NCBI GenBank assembly: GCA_947259185.1
Contig: CAMYKT010000010.1
Coordinates: 1 to 64,000, forward strand
From: an uncultured Methanobacteriaceae archaeon
Lineage (GTDB): Archaea; Methanobacteriota; Methanobacteria; Methanobacteriales; Methanobacteriaceae
Length of the DNA stretch: 64,000 nt
Reading direction: 5' to 3'
Each line of letters opens with the position of its first letter. The stretch's first letter is position 1. The notes beneath the pieces were generated by a model. It was not told the DNA's origin. It saw nothing but the letters and a program-made list of their open reading frames with translations, and did no database searches. The position numbers were made by a program, and so were the translations under genes. This document shows positions 8,440-16,905 of this stretch, one piece after another.

Positions 8440-9846
8440 ATGACCGGAAAATTTCGTAAGGAGTATGATAGTTTAGGAGAAGTTTTGATACCTTCAGATA
8501 AGTTATGGGGGCCTCAAACCCAGAGATCTCTAGAACACTTCAGTATAGGTACCCAATTAATCCCTCAAGAAATGATTGAAGCTTATGCTATTATTAAGAA
8601 ATCATGCGCCTTAACCAATTTTAAATTGGGGCTGTTAGATGAGCCTAAAAAGGATCTTGTTGTTCGAGTATGTGATGAAATTCTCTCTGGCGACTATCCG
8701 GATCAATTCCCCCTCCATGTGTGGATGACCGGTAGTGGGACCCATTTTAATATGAATGTAAATGAAGTAATTTCCAACAGATGTTCTCAGCTTACAGGAA
8801 ATGCCCTGGGAAGTAAAAAGCCCCTGCACCCTAATGACCATGTTAATTTATCCCAATCCTCCAATGATACTTTCCCCTCAGCCATGCATATTTCTACAGT
8901 TAAAACACTGCAGGATAAATTATTACCATCTATCACCGATTTACGTGATTCTTTAAATAAAAAAAGTGAAGAATGGAAGGATATAGTTAAGATTGGAAGA
9001 ACTCATATGCAGGATGCGGTTCCAATCACCCTGGGCCAGGAATTTTCAGGATATGCCGGGCTGTTAGATGATAATTTAAATCGCTTAAAAGCAAATATGG
9101 CAGAGTTATATTATTTGGCCTTAGGAGGAACAGCTCTTGGTACCGGTATAAATGCTCCTGATGGATTTGATAAAAAAGCAGCTTTTGAAATTGCAAAAAT
9201 AACCAGTTTGCCCTTTAAAACTGCTCCCAACAAATTTAAAGTGCAGGGATCTCATGATGCTCTGGTGATGGTTAGTGGAACTTTAAAAACTCTGGCCACA
9301 TCTTGTTATAAAATTGCCAATGATATACGTATTCTAAGTTGTGGTCCCCGCTGTGGTATACATGAACTGGATATTCCTGCTAATGAACCGGGTTCTTCAA
9401 TCATGCCCGGTAAAATGAACCCTTCTCAGTGCGAAGCACTAAGTATGATTGCGATTCAAGTTATATCCAATGACTTAGCGGTTACCATGGGGGGAGGGGG
9501 AGGTTATCTGGATATGAATGTTTACAAGCCAGTTATGATTTATAATATCTTACAGTCCATAAATTTACTAACCGATGGTTGTAATAATTTCAGGAAGTAC
9601 CTCATTGAAGATATGAAGCCTAATCTTAAACAGATAAATATATTTTTAGATCAGTCCCTTATGTTAGTAACCGCCCTTAGCCCAGTAATAGGATATGATA
9701 AAGCTTCTAAAGTAGCCCATTATGCATTAAATAATGATTCAACTCTAAAAGAAGCTGTTTTGGAACTGGAATATTTATCTGAAGATGAATTTGATTATTT
9801 AGTAAATCCAAAGGCTATGGTTCATCCCCATCGCCTAAAAAAATAG
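8440..9846 (+). CDS. fumC: fumarate hydratase, class II
   Basis: This is a homotetrameric, iron-free fumarase interconverting malate and fumarate. The signature GSSIMPGKMNPSQCEA (around residue 318) has the fumarase-type GKxNPxQCE rather than the aspartase AKVNPVxPE form. GRTHMQDAVPITLGQE and TGSGTHFNMNVNEV are the other conserved blocks of the active site. Length is 468 aa, as usual. Most methanogens use a two-subunit class I fumarase instead, so this copy may be acquired. Its position next to the fumarate reductase genes fits a malate-fumarate-succinate route. The upstream gap has AT-rich TATA-like sequence around 8320-8350. Confidence 0.88.
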   Translation: MTGKFRKEYDSLGEVLIPSDKLWGPQTQRSLEHFSIGTQLIPQEMIEAYAIIKKSCALTNFKLGLLDEPKKDLVVRVCDEILSGDYPDQFPLHVWMTGSGTHFNMNVNEVISNRCSQLTGNALGSKKPLHPNDHVNLSQSSNDTFPSAMHISTVKTLQDKLLPSITDLRDSLNKKSEEWKDIVKIGRTHMQDAVPITLGQEFSGYAGLLDDNLNRLKANMAELYYLALGGTALGTGINAPDGFDKKAAFEIAKITSLPFKTAPNKFKVQGSHDALVMVSGTLKTLATSCYKIANDIRILSCGPRCGIHELDIPANEPGSSIMPGKMNPSQCEALSMIAIQVISNDLAVTMGGGGGYLDMNVYKPVMIYNILQSINLLTDGCNNFRKYLIEDMKPNLKQINIFLDQSLMLVTALSPVIGYDKASKVAHYALNNDSTLKEAVLELEYLSEDEFDYLVNPKAMVHPHRLKK

Positions 9847-9880
9847 TAATTTTAAATTATAATTGCAAAATATTTAATTT

Positions 9881-10498
9881 TTATTCATCCCGTTCCATAA
9901 TTAACCTTATATCCAGTAACATGGCCCATGCTTCCTCTTTCATATGTGCCAGTTCTGGAGGGGCTATGGCCATGAACTTTTCTAGTACTTCTGCTGCCTC
10001 CTGGTACCTTCCTAAGAACCTTAAAGCAGAACCTTTACCAGCCAGAGCTTGAGGATTATCTGGATTTATGTGGAGTGCTTTTTTGAAATTTTCCAGTGCC
10101 TCCTGGTAAAGGGCCATGGAAAAAAGAGCAGAACCTTTGTTATTCCAGACTTCATCATCCTCGGGATTTAATTCCAGTGCCTGATTGAAGCAATTTAATG
10201 CTTCTTCAAATCTAAGTGTGGCTGCCAGGGAGACTCCCATATTAGACCAGGCCCGGTAATTATCTGCTTCAAGTTCCAGGGCAATTTCAAAGGATTCTAT
10301 GGCCTGACTATGCCATCCCAGTGAAGATAATACCACACCCCGGTTATCCCAGATTTTACTGGTATTTTGATCTAGTTCCAGGGCCCTATCATATGAAAAA
10401 AGAGCCTCATGATATTCTTCTTTTAAAAAATATTTATTACCCCTCCGGGTCCAGTACAGGACCTTTTCCAGAACATTTTCCTTAAGAGCCTCATCCAT
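9881..10498 (-). CDS. tetratricopeptide repeat protein
   Basis: This is a soluble protein of 205 aa made almost wholly of about five TPR units of 34 residues, each with the W-x-N-x-G and A-x-x-x-F/Y-x-x-A-L-x-x-P pattern (for example AWSNMGVSLAATLRFEEALN). It has no catalytic domain, signal peptide or membrane segment. TPR proteins act as protein-interaction scaffolds, and the partner is unknown. A GGTG ribosome site precedes the ATG. It is convergent with fumC and separated from it by 34 bases. Confidence 0.85.
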   Translation of the reverse strand: MDEALKENVLEKVLYWTRRGNKYFLKEEYHEALFSYDRALELDQNTSKIWDNRGVVLSSLGWHSQAIESFEIALELEADNYRAWSNMGVSLAATLRFEEALNCFNQALELNPEDDEVWNNKGSALFSMALYQEALENFKKALHINPDNPQALAGKGSALRFLGRYQEAAEVLEKFMAIAPPELAHMKEEAWAMLLDIRLIMERDE

Positions 10499-10629
10499 AG
10501 TAACACCGGGTGTAATTATTAATTTATGAATAAAGATTTAATTAATTTTTCCCCGGGCATTATTAGCCGGTTGTTTTAGAAGGGAGGAAATTTTATAAAA
10601 CTATTAATAATCTCTCTAATAATAATCTT

Positions 10630-11024
10630 ATGAATTCTTTGGAAGTTAATCTTTTTGATAAAAATATAGGGGAAGATGTGGAATTTATACGAATATTGTG
10701 GTGTGATAATGCCAATATAATCCGTTCCAAAGCATTATACATTAATAAATAAATTAAAACCGTGAAAATGAAATTACTTACCCCGAACCGGTACAACAAG
10801 ACCCGGGAACCCTTACCCCTGATGAAAGGAGTATAAAAGGAATAAAAACCCTGCCTACCAACTTAGATCAGGCCTTATCTTATCTGGAAAAAGACCGGTA
10901 TTTGATGGATGCTCTGGGTAGTAAATTGTCTCAGGCATATTTAGCTGTAAAAAAAGCTGAATTTGAATATTTTAAAGATTTAAGTCACCAGGAAGAAGTT
11001 GAAATTTTACTGAACAAATTTTAA
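10630..11024 (+). pseudogene. decayed glutamine-synthetase-family gene (both ends kept, middle deleted)
   Basis: The reading frame 10630-10752 encodes 40 residues ending at a TAA and includes EFIRILWCDNANIIRSKA, which matches the N-terminal beta-grasp region of glutamine-synthetase-family proteins. In another frame, about 10776-11024, lies a typical C-terminus: PEPVQQDPGTLTPDER, then IKTLPTNLDQALSYLEKD, then QAYLAVKKAEFEYF, ending in a stop at 11024. Family members are about 440-470 aa, so roughly 1 kb of the centre, including the ATP and metal sites, is gone and the frame is lost. It cannot make an active enzyme. The recognition rests on motif memory, not on an alignment. Confidence 0.72.
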
Positions 11025-11033
11025 ATTAAAAGA

Positions 11034-11900
11034 TTATTCTGACTTTAAAAATTTAATAACCCGGGAGTTAACTTCTTTTGGTTTTTCCATATTAAGAATA
11101 TGGCCTGCATCTATAATTATTTCTGATTTTATATTTGGAATTAATTTTCTAGCTCTTTTAACTGCTTTTAGGGGAGGATATATTTTCTCCTGATCCCCTA
11201 TTAATAGTAAGGTAGGGTTTTTTATGTTTTGTAATTCCTGGTCACCAAATACCGTGGGGAAAACCATTTTTGGTTTAAAGTGGCGGTTAACCACATCCAT
11301 AAGTTCAACAAATTCTATTGGAGGTTCAAAGTCTTTAGCCGCCATCATTTTCAAAGTTTTCTCTGCAGAAGGCATTAGGGGTAAGCGGGGCATCTTCAAG
11401 GCCAGTTTAATATGTAAGTTGAAAGGTGCTATAGAAGCTGCCGGTGCTAGAAGAACCAGTTTATCCAGTTTTTCCGGGTGGGAAGTGGCCAGGTTAAGGG
11501 CCAGCCAGCCACCATAGGAGTGACCCATAATATGGGGTTTTTCCAGGTGGAGCTGGTCCATGATCTCCACTAGCCACTGGTTGTAGTGGTCCCGATTTTC
11601 CATTTCACTAGGGCAGCGGCTCCAGCCACAGTCCCCTATGGTATCAGGTGCTATTAAATAGAAATCCTTGCTAAGTTCTTTTACATTAGCATACCATTCT
11701 GCCGAGCTAACCGATGCGGCATGCAGAAGAATGAGGGGAGGATTATCCTTGGATCCGCAAAAATTGATATGGGTGGTTCCGAAACTGGTTTCAACTTCCA
11801 GTGGCTGGTAATCCACCCCCCACAGTTTCATTACATTAAGGTACGCCTGGAGATATTCTTCCTGAGGTTCTCTTGGGATAAGCTGATTTTTTTCTGCCAT
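11034..11900 (-). CDS. alpha/beta hydrolase
   Basis: This 288-aa soluble alpha/beta-hydrolase-fold enzyme has the nucleophile elbow GHSYGGW, a plausible catalytic aspartate in LLIGDQEKIYP and the catalytic histidine in DAGHILNMEKP. The oxyanion strand LILLHAASVSSAEWY replaces the more common HGxxG. Substrate class (ester, lactone, amide or other) cannot be told. It starts at an ATG after GGTGA. It is divergent from the flavodoxin gene, 52 bases away, so the two promoters share that gap. Confidence 0.85.
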   Translation of the reverse strand: MAEKNQLIPREPQEEYLQAYLNVMKLWGVDYQPLEVETSFGTTHINFCGSKDNPPLILLHAASVSSAEWYANVKELSKDFYLIAPDTIGDCGWSRCPSEMENRDHYNQWLVEIMDQLHLEKPHIMGHSYGGWLALNLATSHPEKLDKLVLLAPAASIAPFNLHIKLALKMPRLPLMPSAEKTLKMMAAKDFEPPIEFVELMDVVNRHFKPKMVFPTVFGDQELQNIKNPTLLLIGDQEKIYPPLKAVKRARKLIPNIKSEIIIDAGHILNMEKPKEVNSRVIKFLKSE

Positions 11901-11952
11901 TATTTTTCACCGATATTAATAACTTATATGGTTTTACAGATAATAATTTAAC

Positions 11953-12426
11953 ATGAAAGCACTTGTAGTTTATTATTCTAGAACAGGTAATACTCGAGAT
12001 GTGGCCCTGGATGTGGCCCGAGAATTGAATTGTGATCTGGAAGAAATATATGATACTCAAAAAAGGTCTGGGATTATAGGGTGGTTAAAATCAGGTTACC
12101 AGGCCAATAGGGGTAAATTTACCATTATCAAGGATCTGGAAAAGAATCCCGCAGATTATGATCTGGTTATAGTCGGGACCCCGGTATGGGCCGGTAAACC
12201 ATCAGTACCGGTAAGCACATTTCTAAGAGACTATAAGGATAAATTGAATAATGTGGCCTTCTTTTGTACCTTAAAAGCCAGTGGATCTGAATCCACCCTG
12301 CAAGCTATGGCTGAGCTTTCTAGGAAAACTCCGGTAGAAACCATGGTTATTGAAGAAAGCGAAATAAAACAAAAAACCTGTGATTGTAAGGTGGAGCCCT
12401 TTGTAAGAGATGTGGTTGATTTTTAA
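11953..12426 (+). CDS. flavodoxin family protein
   Basis: This 157-aa single-domain flavodoxin has the FMN phosphate loop YYSRTGNTRDVA (residues 8-19) and a GTPVWAGKPSVPVSTFL segment lining the isoalloxazine ring. It is a small cytosolic one-electron carrier or a quinone-reductase-like NADPH-dependent flavoprotein. No Shine-Dalgarno is visible. A TATA-like ACTTATATGG about 30 bases upstream suggests a nearly leaderless transcript. It ends 3 bases before the convergent TrmO gene. Confidence 0.85.
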   Translation: MKALVVYYSRTGNTRDVALDVARELNCDLEEIYDTQKRSGIIGWLKSGYQANRGKFTIIKDLEKNPADYDLVIVGTPVWAGKPSVPVSTFLRDYKDKLNNVAFFCTLKASGSESTLQAMAELSRKTPVETMVIEESEIKQKTCDCKVEPFVRDVVDF

Positions 12427-12429
12427 TAA

Positions 12430-12828
12430 TCATTTAACACAATCTAAATCTTCCCAGTAGGGTTTTATATCCACTAAAGGCGTTCCATCCAGAGCTTCTA
12501 GGCCTTTAACTACTAATTTATTTTCTTTATGCTCAAGCAGTTCCACTACACTGTAGGCCAGTGGATTAGGCCTAACCGGGGCCCTGGTGGAAAAAACACC
12601 TCTTTTTTTAGTCTTGCCATGTGGTACCACTTTTAAAATATCTCTTTTGGCTTTATCCAGCCAGTAAATAACGATTAAATACTGGTATTTATCAATGCCC
12701 TGGAGTCCCTCCAGGAATTCATCAAAAATTATTATATGACTTTCTTTTGAGCTGAAGCGTCCCTGATGAGGAGTTTGAGATTTCTCGGTGTAGGGAGAAT
12801 GTATAATACCAATGGGTTTTAGTTCCAT
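12430..12828 (-). CDS. trmO: tRNA (N6-threonylcarbamoyladenosine(37)-N6)-methyltransferase TrmO-like
   Basis: This belongs to the TsaA/TrmO (YaeB) family, whose known members methylate t6A at position 37 of certain tRNAs using S-adenosylmethionine. Signs are the opening PIGIIHSPYTEK, the GRF segment, and FSTRAPVRPNPLAYSVVELL followed by LDGTPLVDIKPY, all family hallmarks. I chose the start at 12828 (MELKPIG) because it follows an AAAGGTGAAATT ribosome site. A longer in-frame extension would run into the upstream cyclase gene. The protein is 132 aa. It is probably cotranscribed with the cyclase gene. Confidence 0.82.
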   Translation of the reverse strand: MELKPIGIIHSPYTEKSQTPHQGRFSSKESHIIIFDEFLEGLQGIDKYQYLIVIYWLDKAKRDILKVVPHGKTKKRGVFSTRAPVRPNPLAYSVVELLEHKENKLVVKGLEALDGTPLVDIKPYWEDLDCVK

Positions 12829-12841
12829 AATTTCACCTTTT

Positions 12842-13522
12842 TTATAATTCCGCCAGTACCTCACAGGGAGCACTGTCTATACCTTTAATGCGCCAGGGCG
12901 AGATTATTATCCTTTTTATGATGGATTGGGAATTCAGTCTCTTTAAATTAAGATCTTCTATTAAGAGTAATGGCCCCCCATATTCTTCTTTTTTGATAAA
13001 GGCCTTAATATGTGTTTCAGGCGCAATTTCCGGTTTTTGATATCCTGAGATGGAAACAGAATCAATACCCAGCGCCCTCAAGGATTGGTAATTTTCTCTC
13101 AGGTATTCAATTAATTTAGTGGAAATGCCCGGATTGTGTTTAAGATATATTTCCGGGTTATTTTTTCTATAGCGATGAAAAGAAGTTTTAAAAAGCAATA
13201 TATCTGCTTTTTCTAATGATTCCTGGTCGATTTTTTTTAAGTCCCTTATTTTAAGGTCTTCATCACATTTCTTAAATGATTCTACCAGCACGGGATGGTG
13301 GAAAACCATTTCTTCTGCCGGGTAATCGGAAATGGTCTTTCCTCCTTTTAAAAAATGTGCTGGGGCGTCTACATGGGTGCTGCTATGATTTTCAATGATA
13401 ATAATGTATGTTTCATAGCCCTCTTTATTTAAATGGCTTTTTTGTCTTATTTCTGGCTTTTTTAAGGCAGGATGCACCAGGGAATCCTGGTGCAGATCAT
13501 AAGATAGTGACTCATATGGCAA
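12842..13522 (-). CDS. cyclase / kynurenine-formamidase-like metal hydrolase
   Basis: This 226-aa member of the cyclase family (Pfam PF04199 type) has the metal-binding motif HSSTHVDAPAHF at about residues 46-57, with a further conserved acidic and histidine region later. Known relatives hydrolyse N-formylkynurenine or related amides; the substrate here is unknown. Translation begins at TTG, placed 6 bases after a strong GGGAGGT site. The gene is divergent from the DUF169 gene. A 17-bp direct repeat in the gap overlaps the likely promoters of both. Confidence 0.8.
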   Translation of the reverse strand: MPYESLSYDLHQDSLVHPALKKPEIRQKSHLNKEGYETYIIIIENHSSTHVDAPAHFLKGGKTISDYPAEEMVFHHPVLVESFKKCDEDLKIRDLKKIDQESLEKADILLFKTSFHRYRKNNPEIYLKHNPGISTKLIEYLRENYQSLRALGIDSVSISGYQKPEIAPETHIKAFIKKEEYGGPLLLIEDLNLKRLNSQSIIKRIIISPWRIKGIDSAPCEVLAEL

Positions 13523-13550
13523 AATTATACCTCCCTAACTAACCAGGGTC

Positions 13551-13635
13551 TTTATCAAATTATATGTCCTTATATCCCCGGCGTGAATATTAGATACAAC
13601 TTACAATCATAAAAGGTATTTATCAAATTATATGT
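13551..13635. repeat. 17-bp direct repeat, two copies in a divergent promoter region
   Basis: TTTATCAAATTATATGT occurs at 13551-13567 and again at 13619-13635, exact, 68 bases apart. Each copy contains a TATA-like element readable on either strand. The left copy is placed to drive the minus-strand cyclase gene and the right copy the plus-strand DUF169 gene. It may be a duplicated promoter or two sites for one regulator. Confidence 0.5.
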
Positions 13636-13668
13636 TCTTTATCCTACAGAATAGTAGTGGTGTTTTAA

Positions 13669-14376
13669 ATGAAATTTGAAAAGCAAGCTTCCCTTTTAAA
13701 AAAAGTTTTAGAACTTAAAAAAGAACCATTGTCCATCACTTTTACCAATGAACCGATTTATACTGATTATAATGGAAAAATATCCATTTGTAAGGCCTTA
13801 AAAGAAGCAGGAGAAGGTAATTCCTTTGTAATAAACCTGGAAAATAGTGCCTGCCCGGGTGGAAACTGGCACTGTGGTTTAAGTGAGGTACCTGCAGGAG
13901 AGCCTAAAAAGAGATTGCAAAACTTCTTAACCAGGGGTGAAAAGCTCTACCATTCTATTGTTGCTTTTGAAAGATTAATCAAACTATCTTCCCCGCCTCC
14001 CACTGGTTTAGCAGAAAACATAGTTATCAGTCCCTTAAGTGATGCTACTTTAAGGCCAGATATTATATTATTTTTATGCAATGCCCATCAAGCCTGCCGA
14101 TTGATTAGCCTGGATACTTACTGGGATGGGATTCAACCAAAAATTGAATTAGCAGGAGCACTATGTCACAGTGCCCTGTCTTACTCAGTGATGACCGGTG
14201 AAACTAATCTAACTGTAGGGGACTGGACTGCCCGGCGGCATCAAAACTATGGCCCAGATATATTATTTGTGAGCATTCCTTATGAGAGATTAGATAATCT
14301 AATTAAGGCCGTTCCCCTTTCAACTGCAGGAGATGCTGATATAGAAATACCGGATGATTTTAAGCAAGATATATAA
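13669..14376 (+). CDS. DUF169 family protein
   Basis: This 235-aa protein is of the DUF169 type, common in anaerobic archaea and bacteria, with no settled function. It shows the expected opening (ELKKEPLSITFTNEP), the conserved SACPGGNWHCGL segment with two cysteines near residues 61-66, and the end block DWTARRHQNYGPDILFVSIPYERL. The cysteines suggest metal or cofactor binding (inference). No membrane segment is visible. A GGTG ribosome site lies before the ATG. Confidence 0.78.
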   Translation: MKFEKQASLLKKVLELKKEPLSITFTNEPIYTDYNGKISICKALKEAGEGNSFVINLENSACPGGNWHCGLSEVPAGEPKKRLQNFLTRGEKLYHSIVAFERLIKLSSPPPTGLAENIVISPLSDATLRPDIILFLCNAHQACRLISLDTYWDGIQPKIELAGALCHSALSYSVMTGETNLTVGDWTARRHQNYGPDILFVSIPYERLDNLIKAVPLSTAGDADIEIPDDFKQDI

Positions 14377-14492
14377 AAAAAATTATGTGATGTAATGATT
14401 ATTCTCTAAAAACGCCCATACCACAAAACTTAATTCTATAAAAAAAGAATAATTATTTAATTCCTAAGTGATTGAGGGCAGGTAGTTAGTAA

Positions 14493-14933
14493 ATGATTGA
14501 TGTACAAGCATGGATTTTTATAGCAGCATTATGCTTTTTAGGAGAGATGCTTACTGTTAGTTTCTTTCTTTTGTGGTTTGGAGTAGGTGCTTCTGTTTCT
14601 GCAGTTTTAAGTTACCTTGGCTTTGATCCATTAACCCAGTTTATTGCTTTTATTATAATCTCCATTATTTTTTTGGCGCTTTCTAGACCATTTGCCGCCA
14701 GAATAACTAAAGATTCCCCTAAAAAAGCAACTTCTGAACGTTTAATTGGTCAAAAGGGTCTGGTTATTGAAGAACTAAGCCCTGAAAAGGGAGGGATCGT
14801 TAAAGTAGAAGGAGACACCTGGAGAGCAATATCATCCCAAACTATTAAAGAAGGAAAATATGTTTTTATAAAAGAAATAAGGGGAGTTAAACTGATAGTA
14901 GAACCATTTAAGTCCCTGGATGATGATAAATGA
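14493..14933 (+). CDS. NfeD-like membrane protein
   Basis: This 146-aa protein has two to three hydrophobic helices in the first 70 residues, followed by a small beta-barrel (OB-like) NfeD domain with the typical LIGQKGLVIEEL, GIVKVEGDTWRA and VFIKEIRGVKLIVEP segments. NfeD proteins partner stomatin-type proteins in the membrane, and the next gene encodes one. Its stop lies at the ribosome-binding site of that gene, indicating tight coupling. Confidence 0.87.
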   Translation: MIDVQAWIFIAALCFLGEMLTVSFFLLWFGVGASVSAVLSYLGFDPLTQFIAFIIISIIFLALSRPFAARITKDSPKKATSERLIGQKGLVIEELSPEKGGIVKVEGDTWRAISSQTIKEGKYVFIKEIRGVKLIVEPFKSLDDDK

Positions 14934-14946
14934 GGAGGATAAGTTT

Positions 14947-15864
14947 ATGGATTTATATGTAGTTATTTTTATAGTTATTGTGCTTTTTGTGCTGGCCTAT
15001 AAGGGAGTAAAGATTTTAAGACCCTACCAGAAAGGTGTGGTGGAAAGACTGGGTAAATACCAGAGAACTGTGGATAGTGGTTTGGTGGTGATAATACCCT
15101 TTATTGAAACTATCAGGAAAGTTGATTTAAGAGAACAGGTAGTGGATGTGCCTCCTCAGGATGTTATAACCAAAGATAACACCGGAGTAATAGTGGATGG
15201 GGTTATTTTCTATGAGGTGGTGGACCCCTTTAATGCAGTTTATAATGTGGTTAACTTTTATCAGGCTATAACCAAACTGGCTCAGACCAATTTGAGGAAT
15301 ATTATTGGGGATCTGGAATTGGACCAAACCCTTACCTCACGGGAAATGATAAACACCCAGTTAAGGGAAGTTCTGGATGAGGCCACAGATAAATGGGGTA
15401 CCCGGGTAGTTCGAGTTGAAATTCAACGAATTGAGCCCCCTACAGATATTGTAGATGCCATGTCCAAACAAATGAAAGCAGAAAGAATGAAAAGAGCCGC
15501 CATACTGGATGCAGAAGGATATAAACAGTCTCAGATTAAAAAAGCAGAAGGAGATAAGCAATCTGCTATTTTAAATGCTGAGGGTAAGGCGGAAGCCATT
15601 AAAAAAGTGGCTGATGCAGATAAATATCAGACCATAGCTATTGCTCAGGGGGAAGCACAGGCCATACTCAGTGTTTTCAAGGCCATACATGAAGGTGATC
15701 CGACCAATGACCTTTTAGCAGTTAAATATTTAGAAGCCCTGCAAAAAGTAGCCGATGGACAGGCCACCAAAATATTCCTACCTCTGGAAACCTCAGGAGT
15801 TCTAGGTTCCATAGCAGGTATTGGAGAGTTATTCCAGGATAAGGAATCCACTCCTAAAGAATAA
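14947..15864 (+). CDS. stomatin / slipin-type SPFH membrane protein
   Basis: This is an SPFH (band 7) protein: a single N-terminal membrane helix (about residues 3-22), then KILRPYQKGVVERLGKY and VDLREQVVDVPPQDVITKD, then a long alanine- and glutamate-rich coiled coil and a C-terminal hydrophobic stretch. It oligomerises at membranes and is thought to organise or protect membrane proteins. I start it at 14947 because GAGGAGG lies 7 bases before that ATG. A start 27 bases upstream would overlap NfeD. It forms an operon with NfeD. Confidence 0.9.
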   Translation: MDLYVVIFIVIVLFVLAYKGVKILRPYQKGVVERLGKYQRTVDSGLVVIIPFIETIRKVDLREQVVDVPPQDVITKDNTGVIVDGVIFYEVVDPFNAVYNVVNFYQAITKLAQTNLRNIIGDLELDQTLTSREMINTQLREVLDEATDKWGTRVVRVEIQRIEPPTDIVDAMSKQMKAERMKRAAILDAEGYKQSQIKKAEGDKQSAILNAEGKAEAIKKVADADKYQTIAIAQGEAQAILSVFKAIHEGDPTNDLLAVKYLEALQKVADGQATKIFLPLETSGVLGSIAGIGELFQDKESTPKE

Positions 15865-15953
15865 AAATAGGGAATTAATCTTCCCCTTTATTTTTTAAAA
15901 GAAAATTAAATTTTGAACCCTAAATACGGTTTAAAATTATATAAACTAAATAA

Positions 15954-16457
15954 TTAAATTATCCTGCCTTCAATATCATCCAGATCCAGATTCAAAACCA
16001 TATAATCTTTAATATCAATTATTTCTTCTTTGCCAACCATGAATGATTTTTTACCCAGGTCGGACTTGGATTTAACTATGATATTTTCTATCAGGCACTG
16101 GCTGGGTTTAATAACCATATCTTCCACCTTACCCAGTTTCACCCCATTCTGAGTTATTACCACTTTCCCCTGTATTTCTTCAAAGTTGGTTTCCACTTTT
16201 TTAATATACTCCAGGTCTTCAGAGCCCAGTTTATCTTCAATTTCTTTTAAAGCCATGTTAAGTAAAACATAGTCCCCTGTACTTTCAATTTCATTATCCT
16301 TGACACTGAAATGTTTTTTATTTATTAAACTTCCTGATCCAATGATAATTCTATCCATTAAGCATTTTTTAGGCTTAACTATGATATCTTCCACTTTTCC
16401 AATTTCCACACCGGTTTTATCTATCACGGTTTTTCCTATAAATTCTGAAGCTTTCAT
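15954..16457 (-). CDS. protein with two PRC-barrel domains
   Basis: This 167-aa soluble protein consists of two similar halves, each a PRC-barrel: GKTVIDKTGVEIGKVEDIIV near residue 8, and GKVVITQNGVKLGKVEDMVI near residue 97. Each half ends in a D-Y-V/M-L-N segment. PRC-barrels bind RNA-processing or photosynthetic partners elsewhere; in methanogens they are common small proteins of unclear role. An AGGTACTAA site precedes the ATG. It stands alone, convergent with the stomatin gene. Confidence 0.85.
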   Translation of the reverse strand: MKASEFIGKTVIDKTGVEIGKVEDIIVKPKKCLMDRIIIGSGSLINKKHFSVKDNEIESTGDYVLLNMALKEIEDKLGSEDLEYIKKVETNFEEIQGKVVITQNGVKLGKVEDMVIKPSQCLIENIIVKSKSDLGKKSFMVGKEEIIDIKDYMVLNLDLDDIEGRII

Positions 16458-16635
16458 TTAGTACCTGTCTCCCTGCTTATTTTATAAATAAGGTCTTAAT
16501 CACTAGTACTATATTGTTGTTTAAAGGATATATAATTTTTATAAATAGAAATTATGCCTTTAATTATAGAGTTATAGGTAAAATAAAAGGAATAAAAGTA
16601 AAATTAGTGGGAATACAGTATTTTTAGTTTTCAAA

Positions 16636-16869
16636 CTAGAAACGGGATTGAATTCTTTTTTGTTGTAAGTGGTCCGAGGTATACTCATAAAAAATGAGGT
16701 TGGACTTGAGGAATACTTTACTGGTGGGAATTTTATCTTCCCCTCTTTCCAGGCCAATGGTTATCTTATCTTCCGTTATAACTATAGAGGATGCATTTTT
16801 ACGCCCAGCAGTACTGTATTTATACGTTTTACCGGCAATATCCTTCATGGTTACCCATAATACACTCAT
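16636..16869 (-). CDS. small hypothetical protein
   Basis: This 77-aa reading frame has a GGTG site 6 bases before its ATG and lies 36 bases downstream of hisG on the same strand. The translation is polar with no cysteines or membrane segment and a basic tail (HLQQKRIQSRF). I do not recognise a family. The ribosome site and spacing make it more likely real than not. Confidence 0.5.
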   Translation of the reverse strand: MSVLWVTMKDIAGKTYKYSTAGRKNASSIVITEDKITIGLERGEDKIPTSKVFLKSNLIFYEYTSDHLQQKRIQSRF

Positions 16870-16905
16870 ATTAACACCATTTATGAAAAAAATAGAGATT
16901 AAGGG

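Noticed and set aside
10593..10799. 68-codon minus-strand frame
   Set aside because: It lies antisense to the glutamine-synthetase-like remnant, which shows real protein similarity on the plus strand.
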